A DNA stretch of 64,000 nucleotides from DASQZT01 sp963728965 (GTDB taxonomy: Bacteria; Acidobacteriota; Terriglobia; Bryobacterales; Bryobacteraceae), in the NCBI GenBank assembly GCA_963728965.1, contig CAVSMH010000008.1, positions 744,001 through 808,000 on the forward strand. Reading direction: 5' to 3'. Under the pieces are notes generated by a model. The model was not told where the DNA came from and ran no database searches. It saw nothing but the letters and a program-made list of their open reading frames with translations. Each line of letters opens with the position of its first letter. Positions within the stretch are counted from its first letter, which is position 1. Positions 32,550 through 41,938 of the stretch are shown here, one piece after another. The position numbers were made by a program, and so were the translations under genes.

Positions 32550-33908
32550 ATGGTGTCAATCCAGGCCCTCGGCTATCCTGGAAAGATCAGGCATCGTGTA
32601 GTGATTCTCGGAGGGGGCTTCGGTGGACTGTACGCCGCACGGGCGCTGGGCCGCGCGCCGGTGGACGTCACGATCATCGACCGCCGGAACTTCCACCTCT
32701 TTCAGCCGCTGCTGTACCAGGTGGCAACGGGTTCGCTGTCGCCGGGTGAAATCTGCGCGCCTTTGCGGGCCATCCTGAGCCGCCAGAAGAATACCCGCGT
32801 GCTGCTGGGTGAAGCAGCGAACCTGGACCCGCACGCGCGCCGCCTGACCCTGACCGACGGCGCCACCATCGAATACGATTCCCTGATTGTGGCGACCGGT
32901 TCGGAGACCACTTATTTCGGCCACGACGACTGGCGGCCGTGGGCGCCGAGCCTCAAGAGTGTGGAGGAGGCCACCGCGATCCGCCACAAGATTCTCTACG
33001 CCTTCGAAGCCGCCGAACGGATGCCGGATGCGGCACAGCGGCACGCCTGGCTGACGTTTGTGATTGTGGGGGCGGGCGCGACCGGGGTGGAACTGGCGGG
33101 AGCGCTGGGCGAGATCGCGCGCCACACCCTGAAGCACGATTTCCGCGCGATTCAACCCGCGGAGGCGCGGATTCTGGTGCTGGACGGCGGGCCGCGGGTG
33201 CTTTCCAGCTATCCCCCGGTGCTTTCGGGCCGCGCCGAGAGTTCCCTGATCGATCTCGGGGTGCGCGTGATCAGTGGCGTCCGGGTGACGTCCATGGATG
33301 CAGATGGCGTGACGTACCAGGCGGCCGAGGGGCAGGAGACGCGGATTGATGCCAAGACGGTGCTCTGGGCAGGCGGGGTGACGGTTTCGACGTTCGGCCG
33401 CCACGTGGCTGCGCAGACCCATGCCAAGACCGACCGTCACGGCCACATCGAAGTCAATGCCGACCTGACGATCCCCGGGTTTCCTGGAATCTACATCGTA
33501 GGCGACCTGGCGTCCGTCAAAGACGAGCATGGAAACCTGCTGCCCGGGGTGGCACCGGTGGCGATGCAGGAGGGCTCGTATTCGGCGCACACCATCGCGA
33601 AACGCCTTCAGGGACAGCAGGGCCTGCGGCCGTTTCATTACTTCAACAGAGGCGACATGGCCGTGATCGGCCGCGGCCGGGCGGTGGCCAACATATTCGG
33701 ACTGCACCTCTCCGGCCTGATGGCCTGGCTGGTGTGGCTGTTCATTCACCTGATGTACCTGGTGCAGTTTCAGAATCGCGTGATCGTGTTCGTGCAGTGG
33801 GGCTTTCACTACATCACCTACAGCCGCGGGGCGCGGCTCATCACCGGCTGTGCGGCGTCCGATTCGATCACGCCGCCGAAAACCATGCAGAACACGGCGG
33901 AGATGTAG
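32550..33908 (+). CDS. Type II NADH:quinone oxidoreductase-like flavoprotein
   Basis: About 452 residues (or 467 from an ATG at 32505; neither has a strong ribosome site). FAD motif VVILGGGFGGLYAARALGRA at ~15-35, quinone/FAD segment NFHLFQPLLYQVATGSLSPG, NAD motif VIVGAGATGVELAGALGEIA at ~175-195, and IYIVGDLASV near residue 330. The C-terminal ~60 residues contain the hydrophobic membrane-binding part (LHLSGLMAWLVWLFIHLMYL). It should oxidise NADH and pass electrons to quinone at the inner face of the membrane without pumping protons. No operon partner is evident. Confidence 0.9.
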   Translation: MVSIQALGYPGKIRHRVVILGGGFGGLYAARALGRAPVDVTIIDRRNFHLFQPLLYQVATGSLSPGEICAPLRAILSRQKNTRVLLGEAANLDPHARRLTLTDGATIEYDSLIVATGSETTYFGHDDWRPWAPSLKSVEEATAIRHKILYAFEAAERMPDAAQRHAWLTFVIVGAGATGVELAGALGEIARHTLKHDFRAIQPAEARILVLDGGPRVLSSYPPVLSGRAESSLIDLGVRVISGVRVTSMDADGVTYQAAEGQETRIDAKTVLWAGGVTVSTFGRHVAAQTHAKTDRHGHIEVNADLTIPGFPGIYIVGDLASVKDEHGNLLPGVAPVAMQEGSYSAHTIAKRLQGQQGLRPFHYFNRGDMAVIGRGRAVANIFGLHLSGLMAWLVWLFIHLMYLVQFQNRVIVFVQWGFHYITYSRGARLITGCAASDSITPPKTMQNTAEM

Positions 33909-33954
33909 CGTTTCCGGCGTCGCGCTGGGCCGCACGGTCCTTTATCATACGTTC

Positions 33955-35397
33955 ATGGGCCGGTACCTAGCCTTCGATCTCGGCGCCGAGAGCGGCCGCG
34001 CCATGTTGGGCACGCTCGATGGCGGCAGACTGTCAGTCGAAGAACTGCATCGCTTCCCCAATACGCCGGTGCGCGACGAGGACGGTCTTTACTGGAATAC
34101 CGACGGCCTTTGGGGCGAGATCCGGCGCGGGATTGCCATTGCCGGGGATCGGCGGATTGCGCTCGACGGAGTAGGCATCGATACGTGGGGAGTGGATTAC
34201 GGGCTGCTTGACGGCAGCGGCAAGCTGATCGAGCCGCCGCGGCACTATCGCGACTCGCGCACCAACGGCGTGATGGAGCAACTGTTCCAGGTGGTGCCTC
34301 GCGCGGAGGTCTTCGGGTATACCGGCATCCAGTTCATGCAGCTCAACACGCTGTACCAGTTGTACGCGATGAAACTGATGAACGCGCCGGCGCTCACTGC
34401 CGCCCGGCGGTTTTTGAACATGCCGGACCTGTTCAACTACTGGCTCACGGGGGAAGCGCGGTCGGAAACCACCATCGCCAGCACCACCCAGTTTTTCAAT
34501 CCGGAAACGATGACCTGGTCCACCGAGTTGCTGAAGCGGCTGGGGCTGCCCGGGGAGATTCTCGGACCGCTGATCGCGCCCGGGACCGCGTTGGGGAAGA
34601 TGACGGAAGGGCCGCGCACGACCGTCTACGCCAGCGCCGGACACGATACCGCCGCGGCGGTGGTGGCGGTGCCGGCATCGGACCGGCGGAACTGGTGCTA
34701 CATCAGCTCGGGCACCTGGTCGCTGATGGGCCTGGAGATCGATGCGCCGGTGATCAACGCACAGTCGCTGGCGCTGAATTTCACCAACGAAGTGGGAGTG
34801 GCGGGAACCATTCGCCTGCTGAAGAATATCGCCGGCCTGTGGCTTTTGCAGGAATGCCGGCGGGCGTGGAGCCAGGAGGGCAGCGAGTTTAGCTACGAAC
34901 AACTCGCGCTGATGGCGGCGGAGGCGCGGCCGTTCTCCGCCGCCATCAACCCGGACGCGTTTCTGGAGCCGGGCGAGATGCCGCGCAAGATCGCAGCCCA
35001 CTGCCGCGACAAAGGGCAGGAGCCTCCGGCGACGCCGGGAGAGTATGCCCGCGCCATCCTGGAGAGTCTGGCGCTGCGCTACCGGCAGGTGCTCGAAAGC
35101 CTGGAGGAGCTCAGCGGGCGCCCGATCGAGGTGATCCACATCGTGGGCGGCGGCTCGCGCAATACCGTGCTGAATCAGTTCGTGGCCGACTGCACCGGAC
35201 GCCGGGTGGTGGCGGGTCCGAGCGAGGCCACCGCCATCGGCAACATTCTGGTGCAGGGGATGGGAGGGGGCGAGTTGGACGGGCTGGCGGACATGCGCGC
35301 CGTGGTGCGAAACTCGTTCGCGCCGGTGGAGGTCACGCCCCACCCGAGCCCGGAATGGGAACACGCTTACGAGCGGTTTCAGAAGCTGGTTTCGTAA
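33955..35397 (+). CDS. rhaB: Rhamnulokinase-type FGGY carbohydrate kinase
   Basis: This encodes 480 residues from MGRYLAFDLGAESGRAMLGT, the ATP phosphate-1 motif of FGGY kinases. Other landmarks are DGVGIDTWGVDYGLLDGSGK, PRHYRDSRTNGVMEQLF, the catalytic-side ASAGHDTAAAVVAVPA, YISSGTWSLMGLE and HIVGGGSRNTVLNQFVADCT. The pattern fits RhaB, which phosphorylates L-rhamnulose at O1 in rhamnose or fucose use. It is followed after one base by an MFS sugar transporter gene, forming a small uptake-catabolism unit; isomerase and aldolase genes are not in the window. Confidence 0.9.
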   Translation: MGRYLAFDLGAESGRAMLGTLDGGRLSVEELHRFPNTPVRDEDGLYWNTDGLWGEIRRGIAIAGDRRIALDGVGIDTWGVDYGLLDGSGKLIEPPRHYRDSRTNGVMEQLFQVVPRAEVFGYTGIQFMQLNTLYQLYAMKLMNAPALTAARRFLNMPDLFNYWLTGEARSETTIASTTQFFNPETMTWSTELLKRLGLPGEILGPLIAPGTALGKMTEGPRTTVYASAGHDTAAAVVAVPASDRRNWCYISSGTWSLMGLEIDAPVINAQSLALNFTNEVGVAGTIRLLKNIAGLWLLQECRRAWSQEGSEFSYEQLALMAAEARPFSAAINPDAFLEPGEMPRKIAAHCRDKGQEPPATPGEYARAILESLALRYRQVLESLEELSGRPIEVIHIVGGGSRNTVLNQFVADCTGRRVVAGPSEATAIGNILVQGMGGGELDGLADMRAVVRNSFAPVEVTPHPSPEWEHAYERFQKLVS

Positions 35398-35398
35398 C

Positions 35399-36694
35399 AT
35401 GGAAAAACCGCGCCTGAGCTTCGCCGAAATCTGGAACATGAACGTCGGATTCTTCGGCATCCAGTTCGGCTGGGGTTTGCAGATGGCCAATATGAGCGCC
35501 ATCTATGAATACCTGGGGGCCAGCGCCGACCAGATTCCGATGCTGTGGCTGGCCGCGCCGCTGACCGGCCTGATCGTGCAGCCTGTCATCGGCCACCTTA
35601 GCGATCACACCTGGAGCCGGCTGGGACGGCGCCGGCCGTATTTCCTGGTGGGGGCCGTCCTGAGCACGGTAGCGCTGATCGCGATGCCCAACTCCTCGGC
35701 GCTGTGGATGGCGGCGGGGCTGCTCTGGATTCTGGACGCGTCTATCAACATCAGCATGGAACCGTTCCGTGCCTTCGTGGCCGACTTGCTGCCGGAATCG
35801 CAGCGCACGCAGGGCTTCGCCATGCAGAGCCTGTTCATCGGCCTGGGAGCGGTGATCGCTTCGGCGCTGCCCTGGATTCTGGCACGCACCGCGAAGGCGC
35901 AGACCGCGGCCGCCCTGCACACCATCCCGACGACGGTGAAATGGTCCTTCTATGCCGGTTCGGCGGTGTTTCTGGCGGCGGTGCTGTGGACCATCGTCAC
36001 CACCCGCGAGTATCCGCCGGAAGAAGCGCCGAAGGGCGGTGGTGGAATGGCCGCCGGCGCGCGAGAGATCCTGGCCAGCATTGCCGACATGCCGCGCACC
36101 ATGCGTCAGCTGGCGTGGGTGCAGGTGGCGACCTGGCTCGGCCTGTTCTGCATGTGGCTCTACTTTCCCGTGGCGGTGGCGCGTCACGTTCTGGGCGCGA
36201 ACGATCCGCAGTCGGCCCTATACACCGAAGGGGTGCAGTGGGGCGGCATCTGCTTCGCCGTCTATTCGGCGGTGTGTTTCGTGTTCTCCTTTGCGCTCCA
36301 GCCCCTGGCGCGCCGCTTAAGCCGCCGGCGGACGCACGGCTTGTGCCTGCTGGCCGGCGCGCTGGGGCTGCTCTCCGTGGCCGTGATCCACGATCGCTAT
36401 CTGCTGCTGCTGTCCATGATTGGAGTGGGGATCGCGTGGGCCAGCACGCTCTCCATGCCGTACGCCATGCTTGCCGGCGCGCTGCCGCCGCGAAAGGTGG
36501 GCGTGTACATGGGGATCTTCAACTTCTTCATCGTGACGCCGGAGATCATCGCGTCACTCGGTTTTGGATGGGTGATGAACCACCTGCTGGAAAACAATCG
36601 CATGGCCGCGGTGGTAAGCGGCGGGGTGTTTCTGGCGCTGGCGGCTCTGCTGGCGCAGCGGGTGGATGAGCAGCCCTCAGAAGGGACGCTCTAG
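35399..36694 (+). CDS. SLC45/GPH-like MFS sugar transporter
   Basis: This encodes 431 residues with about 12 membrane helices, beginning one base after rhaB. The diagnostic loop GHLSDHTWSRLGRRRPYFLV between helices 2 and 3 and the N-terminal FFGIQFGWGLQMANMSAIYE are typical of sucrose/glycoside-type symporters. It likely imports a rhamnose-containing sugar or the substrate of the adjacent kinase, driven by cation symport. Its 3' end overlaps by 18 bases the convergent 3' end of the HlyD-family gene. Confidence 0.88.
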   Translation: MEKPRLSFAEIWNMNVGFFGIQFGWGLQMANMSAIYEYLGASADQIPMLWLAAPLTGLIVQPVIGHLSDHTWSRLGRRRPYFLVGAVLSTVALIAMPNSSALWMAAGLLWILDASINISMEPFRAFVADLLPESQRTQGFAMQSLFIGLGAVIASALPWILARTAKAQTAAALHTIPTTVKWSFYAGSAVFLAAVLWTIVTTREYPPEEAPKGGGGMAAGAREILASIADMPRTMRQLAWVQVATWLGLFCMWLYFPVAVARHVLGANDPQSALYTEGVQWGGICFAVYSAVCFVFSFALQPLARRLSRRRTHGLCLLAGALGLLSVAVIHDRYLLLLSMIGVGIAWASTLSMPYAMLAGALPPRKVGVYMGIFNFFIVTPEIIASLGFGWVMNHLLENNRMAAVVSGGVFLALAALLAQRVDEQPSEGTL

Positions 36695-38002
36695 CGCGAC
36701 CTCTTCACCCGGCTGCAAGCCCGACGTCACGGCGACCTCGGTATTGCTCGACACGCCGACAGCGACCTCGCGGGGTGCGAAGTTGCCCGCCTGCCGGACA
36801 TAGACCACAGGCTTGCCGTCTTGGTCGATCACCGCCTCGCGCGGCACGATAATAGTTTCGTCCTGTCGGGCGACGACCACGTCGGCGCTGGCGGTGAGGT
36901 CCGGCAGCACCCGCGGGTCGTTGCCATCGATGGAGATGCGTACCGGGATACTACGAACGAAGTAGTTCACACGCCGGCCACCGGAGGCAATGGTTCCCAC
37001 CGAAACCACTTTTCCGTTGAGCTCGATATCGGGGTAGGCATCGAATCGGATTCTGGCCGGCTGGCCGACGCGCACGAGCTCGCTTTCGGCCTGATTCACG
37101 GTGGTGTCCATGCGCAGCCCGGAAGAGTCCACCACGCGCAGGAAGAACTGGCCGGGGGAGAGCTCATCGCCAATTTGCACCTGCGCCTGTTCGCCGTGGC
37201 GGTAAATCGTTCGCAACAGTACGCGACCGTCCGTGGGGGCATTGATCACCAGCCGGTCGATATCGTGCTGATGGCGATTGCGGTGGCGCACCTGGCGCTC
37301 CTGGTCCAATTGGGCAATCCGCAAACTGGCCACCTGCCGTTCCATGTACATTCGGATCTGGCGCTGCGCCTCGTCGTAGTTCGCCTGCGCCTCGCTGACC
37401 TGCAGTTTCAACAACTCCTGATCGATCCGGTTCTTGGTAGCGGAGGCCCGAATGTCCTGAAGCGCCTTGTCCAGCTCGCCCCGGGCCACGCGGACGCGCT
37501 GCCGGGCCGACTCCATCTCGGCGGTCTGGTTGGCCCTGACGCGGAGCAGGTCCAATTCTCCCTGCGCCACTTGCGCCTTCACGTCCTCGAGGTGGTCTCG
37601 GGCCGACTGGCCGTCGAGCTCAGCCAGTCTCTGGCCCTTCTTGACGGTCGCGCCGGAGGGCGGAAAGTACAGCAAAACGAGCCCTCGTCCCTGGTCCGGC
37701 GCTTGCAGGATGGGCGCCGTGATATCCGCGTACCTGGTGGCGGCGATCGAACCCGACAGCCGCACCGTGTTCGAAAGAACGCCCCGCACGGCCTTCACGG
37801 TTCGAACCATGGCGACCTCGGCTTTCTTCGGAGCCAGGCGGCTCCGCACGAACAGCGCCGCGGAGGCCGCCAGGATCACCACAAGGACGGCCACGATCCA
37901 CTTCCACCGGCCGGAAGGCCGGGGTGTTGGCGTGACCACCTGTGGCGCGTCAGGCTCGGGCGCCGGCAGCAGAACCGCGGAGGACTTGAGAATAGGAGAC
38001 AT
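36677..38002 (-). CDS. HlyD/RND-type periplasmic adaptor protein
   Basis: About 441 residues from MSPILKSSAVLLPAPEPDAP; an ATG six codons upstream (38020) is possible and no start has a good ribosome site. A membrane helix (WIVAVLVVILAASAALFV) is followed by a lipoyl/barrel-sandwich half (LVLLYFPPSGATVKKGQRLA), a long coiled coil (~residues 130-240) and beta-barrel domains (INAPTDGRVLLRTIYRHGEQ; QPARIRFDAYPDIELNGKVV). It bridges an inner-membrane pump to an outer-membrane channel. No pump gene is next to it. A TGTACTAG element (38022-38029) lies just before the gene. Confidence 0.87.
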   Translation of the reverse strand: MSPILKSSAVLLPAPEPDAPQVVTPTPRPSGRWKWIVAVLVVILAASAALFVRSRLAPKKAEVAMVRTVKAVRGVLSNTVRLSGSIAATRYADITAPILQAPDQGRGLVLLYFPPSGATVKKGQRLAELDGQSARDHLEDVKAQVAQGELDLLRVRANQTAEMESARQRVRVARGELDKALQDIRASATKNRIDQELLKLQVSEAQANYDEAQRQIRMYMERQVASLRIAQLDQERQVRHRNRHQHDIDRLVINAPTDGRVLLRTIYRHGEQAQVQIGDELSPGQFFLRVVDSSGLRMDTTVNQAESELVRVGQPARIRFDAYPDIELNGKVVSVGTIASGGRRVNYFVRSIPVRISIDGNDPRVLPDLTASADVVVARQDETIIVPREAVIDQDGKPVVYVRQAGNFAPREVAVGVSSNTEVAVTSGLQPGEEVALERPF

Positions 38003-38124
38003 TACACTCTGAATTAACATTCTAGTACATGCCGCGACGCGAGGAGGCCCGAGGCGAAATTTTTTGCTTTTCGTGAGCGAAACCAAATTCTCAAACGTCT
38101 AATCTATAGAAGCAGGCCGACGAT

Positions 38125-38454
38125 ATGAATACCGCCTCGGAATCCTCAAAGCTAGTGGAGTTGCGTGCCAAGACCGACCGTCAGCTCGTGGAAATGATCG
38201 GCAGCCGGGTGGCGGCGGGGCTCGCGTTTGCCCGTCTGGCCGCGGGCGCAGGCATGCGGGGGTGCCGGGCGAAGGCGGAACTCCTGGAAGCCAGGGCTCG
38301 TAAGAATTACGAGGAAGGACACGTACTTCTGCCTTGCGTCCGCGACATCAGCAAAGCCGAACGCCGCACGCTGGAGCGCAAGCTGGAAGCACTGCGCGAA
38401 TCGATCAACGAGGTTCCGCTGGCCGGCAACATCCAGGTGCGCGCCGCCAGCTAG
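38125..38454 (+). CDS. Small hypothetical Ala/Arg-rich cytoplasmic protein
   Basis: This encodes 109 residues (MNTASESSKLVELRAKTDRQ), predominantly helical: a first half with LVEMIGSRVAAGLAFARLA and a second with ARKNYEEGHVLLPCVRDISK and ERRTLERKLEALRESINEVP. No membrane helix or signal peptide. It is divergent from the HlyD-type gene. Codon use looks normal, supporting a real gene, but the family is not recognised. Confidence 0.65.
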   Translation: MNTASESSKLVELRAKTDRQLVEMIGSRVAAGLAFARLAAGAGMRGCRAKAELLEARARKNYEEGHVLLPCVRDISKAERRTLERKLEALRESINEVPLAGNIQVRAAS

Positions 38455-38479
38455 TCTCTCGCCTCCATCCCCGCAGGCG

Positions 38480-39712
38480 TCAATTCACTCGCGACATCGG
38501 CGTGTCGGGATTGCCCGGGCCGAAGTGCTTCAGCATCACCAGGTCTTCGGTCTGGCTGCGGTTCACGATGGTGACGCCAGCGGCGGCCACGTCGGCCGTG
38601 ACGAACAACTCGTCCTTGGTCATCTGTCCGTAGCGGATCAGGGTCGGCGTTTCCACTTCGTGCTTGCCGATCGAGCCGTATCCCTGCACCACAATCAGTC
38701 CGTAGGCCGCGCGGTCGGCGATGTTCACTGTACGCCCGGGCCGCACTGTGAGTTCCTTGGCCGAATAGTGGGGCGTCGAGTACACGATCCACTGTTCCGA
38801 GTACCCGCCCTCCGCCATCGCTGCGGCTGGCGCCGCGGGCGTGGGGTGGAACAGGCGGTGGCTGGCGAATTCCGGGTCGGTATTCGCGTCCCAATCGAGC
38901 ATGTCCAGGAGGTAGTCGAGGTCGTGATGGTGCTGCTCGGGAACGTCCTTGATCATGAGGTCCCACGGCACCACTCGTCCTTCCACCAGTGACTGGAACA
39001 TGGCGAACACATCGGAATTCACCTGAGGCTCGTAGGTCACCAGCGAGCCGGGGGCGTGCAGGATTCCCGCGTCGATCTGCCATCCCGTCCCGGGGCGCAG
39101 TTTGTAAGCCCGCGAGTGGTAGAGAATTCCGTTGTCGCCTTCGTTCCACTGCTCCAGGCAACGGCGCACGTCGCCGCGAGTCGTTCCCGGCTCGAGCCCC
39201 ATGAACGTGTAGGGGAAGTGATTCTCCTTGAAATTGTATTGGGGCGGGAAGTAGTAGGCTTCGGGCTTGCCCTTCTGGCCGACGCGTGCGGCAAACTCAT
39301 CGGTCTGGTGGAGGTGGTGAGGAATGGGACCGAGATTGTCGAAGAACTTGCACAACAGGTTCCAGCCGCCCTCGCGCGCCATAACTTCGGAACCCAGGAA
39401 GAGGTCACCGCTGGTCTCGATGGCTTCCTTCAGGAGCGCTCTCCGGCCGTTGAACTCGATGTAGCTCAGTCCCTCGTCGGGTGCGGTCAGCGGACCGTTG
39501 GCGGCTTTGGTGGTGGAGGCGAACCATCGTTCGTCGATTCCGCCGCGGTGCGCGCCGAGGACATAAAGGTCGCGGGGGTCGAGCTTGAGCCGCCCTCCGG
39601 GCATGAGGAACGAGCGCGGCACCCAGCAGGGTGCCAGCCGGACAATGCCCTCACCTGCGGTCAGGGCTTCGCGAATCAGCGTCGCATGGGATGTTTCTAC
39701 CTGAGGGGTCAT
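38480..39712 (-). CDS. Phosphomannose-isomerase-like cupin protein
   Basis: About 410 residues from MTPQVETSHATLIREALTAG, with AGGAG four bases before the ATG. Cupin motifs resemble class I mannose-6-phosphate isomerase: PIPHHLHQTDEFAARVG carries the first metal His cluster, and GWQIDAGILHAPGSLVTYEP, then NSDVFAMF, matches the second conserved block. Family members interconvert aldose and ketose phosphates, but the sequence is divergent and another sugar substrate is possible. A TTGACA-N17-TACGCT promoter precedes it. It stands alone. Confidence 0.75.
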   Translation of the reverse strand: MTPQVETSHATLIREALTAGEGIVRLAPCWVPRSFLMPGGRLKLDPRDLYVLGAHRGGIDERWFASTTKAANGPLTAPDEGLSYIEFNGRRALLKEAIETSGDLFLGSEVMAREGGWNLLCKFFDNLGPIPHHLHQTDEFAARVGQKGKPEAYYFPPQYNFKENHFPYTFMGLEPGTTRGDVRRCLEQWNEGDNGILYHSRAYKLRPGTGWQIDAGILHAPGSLVTYEPQVNSDVFAMFQSLVEGRVVPWDLMIKDVPEQHHHDLDYLLDMLDWDANTDPEFASHRLFHPTPAAPAAAMAEGGYSEQWIVYSTPHYSAKELTVRPGRTVNIADRAAYGLIVVQGYGSIGKHEVETPTLIRYGQMTKDELFVTADVAAAGVTIVNRSQTEDLVMLKHFGPGNPDTPMSRVN

Positions 39713-39734
39713 AAGCTCCTGTCTCTGCGCCTGT

Positions 39735-39763
39735 AGCGTACTAGCTCCATTATTTGGTGTCAA
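39735..39763 (-). promoter_or_regulatory. Sigma-70-type promoter for the cupin gene
   Basis: A perfect -35 TTGACA (39758-39763) is 17 bases from TACGCT (39735-39740), which matches three of six -10 positions. The gene start is 22 bases further on with a proper AGGAG site. Confidence 0.55.
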
Positions 39764-39796
39764 GGTAAGTGCGGTTCTCCCCGATGACAATCCGTT

Positions 39797-40297
39797 TTAG
39801 AATACCAGCCGATCCTTCTTCGCTTCGATTTTGGCGACATCGATTCCGGGAACCTTCTTCAGGTCCTCGATGGATTTGAACGGTCCGTTCTTATCGCGGT
39901 ACTGAATAATCGCCGCCGCCTCCGAGCGCCGCAAAGTCAGCGCGCTTTCGATCTCGATGGCCCTCGCCGTATTGATGTGGAGGCGCGGCACCGCTTCTCC
40001 GGGATAATTTTTCGCCAGATAGTCCACAATCGCGCGGAGCTCCTGGGCGCTCGCCTTGGCGCCCAACGATGTCATCTTGTCGATGGTGTTCTGCCAGCCA
40101 TCGCGGTCCTGGCGCGGAGCAATCGAACGCTCCAGCTCATGGCACTGGGAACACACCCGCTGCGTCTCCTCTTTTCCGGGGCCATCGGGGAGCTGCGCCA
40201 GGGCGGGAGCGGCGAAGAGCAACAGCAGGGCCCACGCGTGCCTCCGTCCGGCGGCTTCAGTGCTCGATCGGAAAGCCGAACGCATAGAACGTCCCAT
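39797..40297 (-). CDS. Secreted cytochrome c fused to ComEA-like helix-hairpin-helix domain
   Basis: About 166 residues; ATGs at 40297 and 40285 are both possible and lie inside the upstream gene. A signal peptide (HAWALLLLFAAPALAQLPDG) is followed by a single haem c site VCSQCHELERS and a helical region (KASAQELRAIVDYLAKNYPG) as in small c-type cytochromes. The last ~65 residues are a helix-hairpin-helix motif (INTARAIEIESALTLRRSEA, then KSIEDLKKVPGIDVAKIEAK) as in ComEA. This domain pair recurs in Acidobacteriota beside PQQ-type propellers. It overlaps the propeller gene by 41 bases and likely takes electrons from it; what the HhH domain binds outside the cell is unclear. Confidence 0.85.
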   Translation of the reverse strand: MGRSMRSAFRSSTEAAGRRHAWALLLLFAAPALAQLPDGPGKEETQRVCSQCHELERSIAPRQDRDGWQNTIDKMTSLGAKASAQELRAIVDYLAKNYPGEAVPRLHINTARAIEIESALTLRRSEAAAIIQYRDKNGPFKSIEDLKKVPGIDVAKIEAKKDRLVF

Positions 40298-41723
40298 CGT
40301 GAGTTCCCACGTAAACCTGGCTTCCGCCCGCCGACAGTCCGCCGCCGCGCACGAAAGAAGCGACCGTCGTACCGCTGTTCCAAAGGTCTTTGCCGGTGCG
40401 GGCGTCCCACGCGTACAAGACGGATCGGCCCGAGCGTTCGTCACCGGCCGTGGCCACGAACAGCACGCCGTTGACGATCAGCGGGGGCAGGGAAGAGACC
40501 AGGGAGCGGGCCCAGCCCGGCTCCAATCCGGCGGTGCCATTCCGCGGCAGGAGTTTCCAGGCCTCGATCGATCCGCCGGACTGGGCGACCAGCCAGGGCG
40601 TGCCGTCGTTATCCTGCCACGCTGCCAGCGTCGAGGGAGCGGCGGTCTTATCGCCGCGCGGCGCCGCGGAACCGGTCAGCGAGCCGGTATCGAGTAAGTG
40701 AATGCGGCCGTCCTTGGTGGCGGCGGCGGCCAGCACCTGATCCTTATACGGAAACAGGACCGGGGAGGAGGTGAATTCCGATCCCGAACGGTAGGTGTGT
40801 TTCACCTTCAGGGTCTTGGGTTCGAGAGCGGCCAGATCGCCCGCACCGGTCGCTACGTACAAGGTGCCATCCGGGCCGAAAGCGGGCCCGGCGCTGCCGG
40901 CAATCCCGCCGCCGGCCTGCCACGACACCACCCGCTTGGAAGCGAGATCGAGCGCCCAGACCGCGCCCGGCGTGCCGCAGGCTCCGGTGGTCGCGACATA
41001 AGCCACGCCGTCCACCACAATCAGGCCTCGCGCGTCCGCGTTGGCGGGAAGAAATGCTACCGGCGGGGTGGGCTCTTCGCCATTGGATACGTACATCGTG
41101 TGCAACATGCCATCGCCCGAAAGGCCGTACACCACGGAGGGCATACGCACGAAACCGCCCGGACGTCGCGCCGGGCCGCGCGGAGGGCCGAAGGCAGCGC
41201 CCCCCCGGGGCCTGCTCGATGCGGCGATTGTGACCGCGCCCTCACCGGGCTCCCCCACTCCCGAACGAGCCGGACCTCCGCGCCCGCCGTAACCTGCACG
41301 CCCGCCGCCGGACATCGGAAACCCGGTGCCGGTGGGCCGTGCCAGGCCGGCCGCCTTCGCGCCGGAGCAGCCGGCGGTGCGGGGCGACGCGGCCAGGTGC
41401 TTCTGCCACTCGATGCGCCCCAGGTCCGTGTCGAGCGCAACGATCTCGCCGTCGTTTGTGGCGACGAAGGCCAGCGACCGGAATCCGCGATAGCCGATGT
41501 AGCGGTCCAACAGCACGGCCGGCGACACGTCGCTCTCGAGTTGCACCTTCCATGCCAGCGCGAAGCCCGGCTTTTCGAGGGCGCCGGCCGAGATTTTTGG
41601 ATCGGCGCGAACCCAGGACGAACGTTGCGCGTCGTTTCCGGCGGTGGTCCAGTCCGCTCCGCCGCGGCCCTGGCCGAAAGCCACCGACATGCCCACCCAC
41701 ACAAGAGCGGTCCTTCGCAGCAT
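40257..41723 (-). CDS. Secreted PQQ-type beta-propeller protein
   Basis: About 488 residues from MLRRTALVWVGMSVAFGQGR, preceded by AAGGAG. The signal peptide is followed by PQQ-like propeller blades, each with a W-motif or Asp-Gly turn (VATNDGEIVALDTDLGRIEW; YVATTGACGTPGAVWALDLA; YAWDARTGKDLWNSGTTVAS; YVGTHDGTFYAFGFPIEH). A Gly/Arg/Pro-rich insertion at ~140-195 is unusual. Such proteins either bind pyrroloquinoline quinone or serve as protein-binding propellers; cofactor residues cannot be confirmed by eye. It is transcribed with the cytochrome c-HhH gene, which suggests a periplasmic oxidation chain. Confidence 0.85.
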   Translation of the reverse strand: MLRRTALVWVGMSVAFGQGRGGADWTTAGNDAQRSSWVRADPKISAGALEKPGFALAWKVQLESDVSPAVLLDRYIGYRGFRSLAFVATNDGEIVALDTDLGRIEWQKHLAASPRTAGCSGAKAAGLARPTGTGFPMSGGGRAGYGGRGGPARSGVGEPGEGAVTIAASSRPRGGAAFGPPRGPARRPGGFVRMPSVVYGLSGDGMLHTMYVSNGEEPTPPVAFLPANADARGLIVVDGVAYVATTGACGTPGAVWALDLASKRVVSWQAGGGIAGSAGPAFGPDGTLYVATGAGDLAALEPKTLKVKHTYRSGSEFTSSPVLFPYKDQVLAAAATKDGRIHLLDTGSLTGSAAPRGDKTAAPSTLAAWQDNDGTPWLVAQSGGSIEAWKLLPRNGTAGLEPGWARSLVSSLPPLIVNGVLFVATAGDERSGRSVLYAWDARTGKDLWNSGTTVASFVRGGGLSAGGSQVYVGTHDGTFYAFGFPIEH

Positions 41724-41938
41724 CCCGCGCACTCCTTTCTGAGCATCATATACCAAAAACGGCCATTCATGCGGCTTTGAAACGTATCAGCTCATTTTTT
41801 TTGTGATATAGTCTCATCCACAAGCAGGCTGCTGAAAGAGTCCGGATACGGTCCGCGCGCGTGCCGGCGATGGCGTTTGCCGAGCCGCAGCGAAGCAACG
41901 GGTCCCCAGCCGTTTCAGCATCCTGAGGAGGGCGAGAA

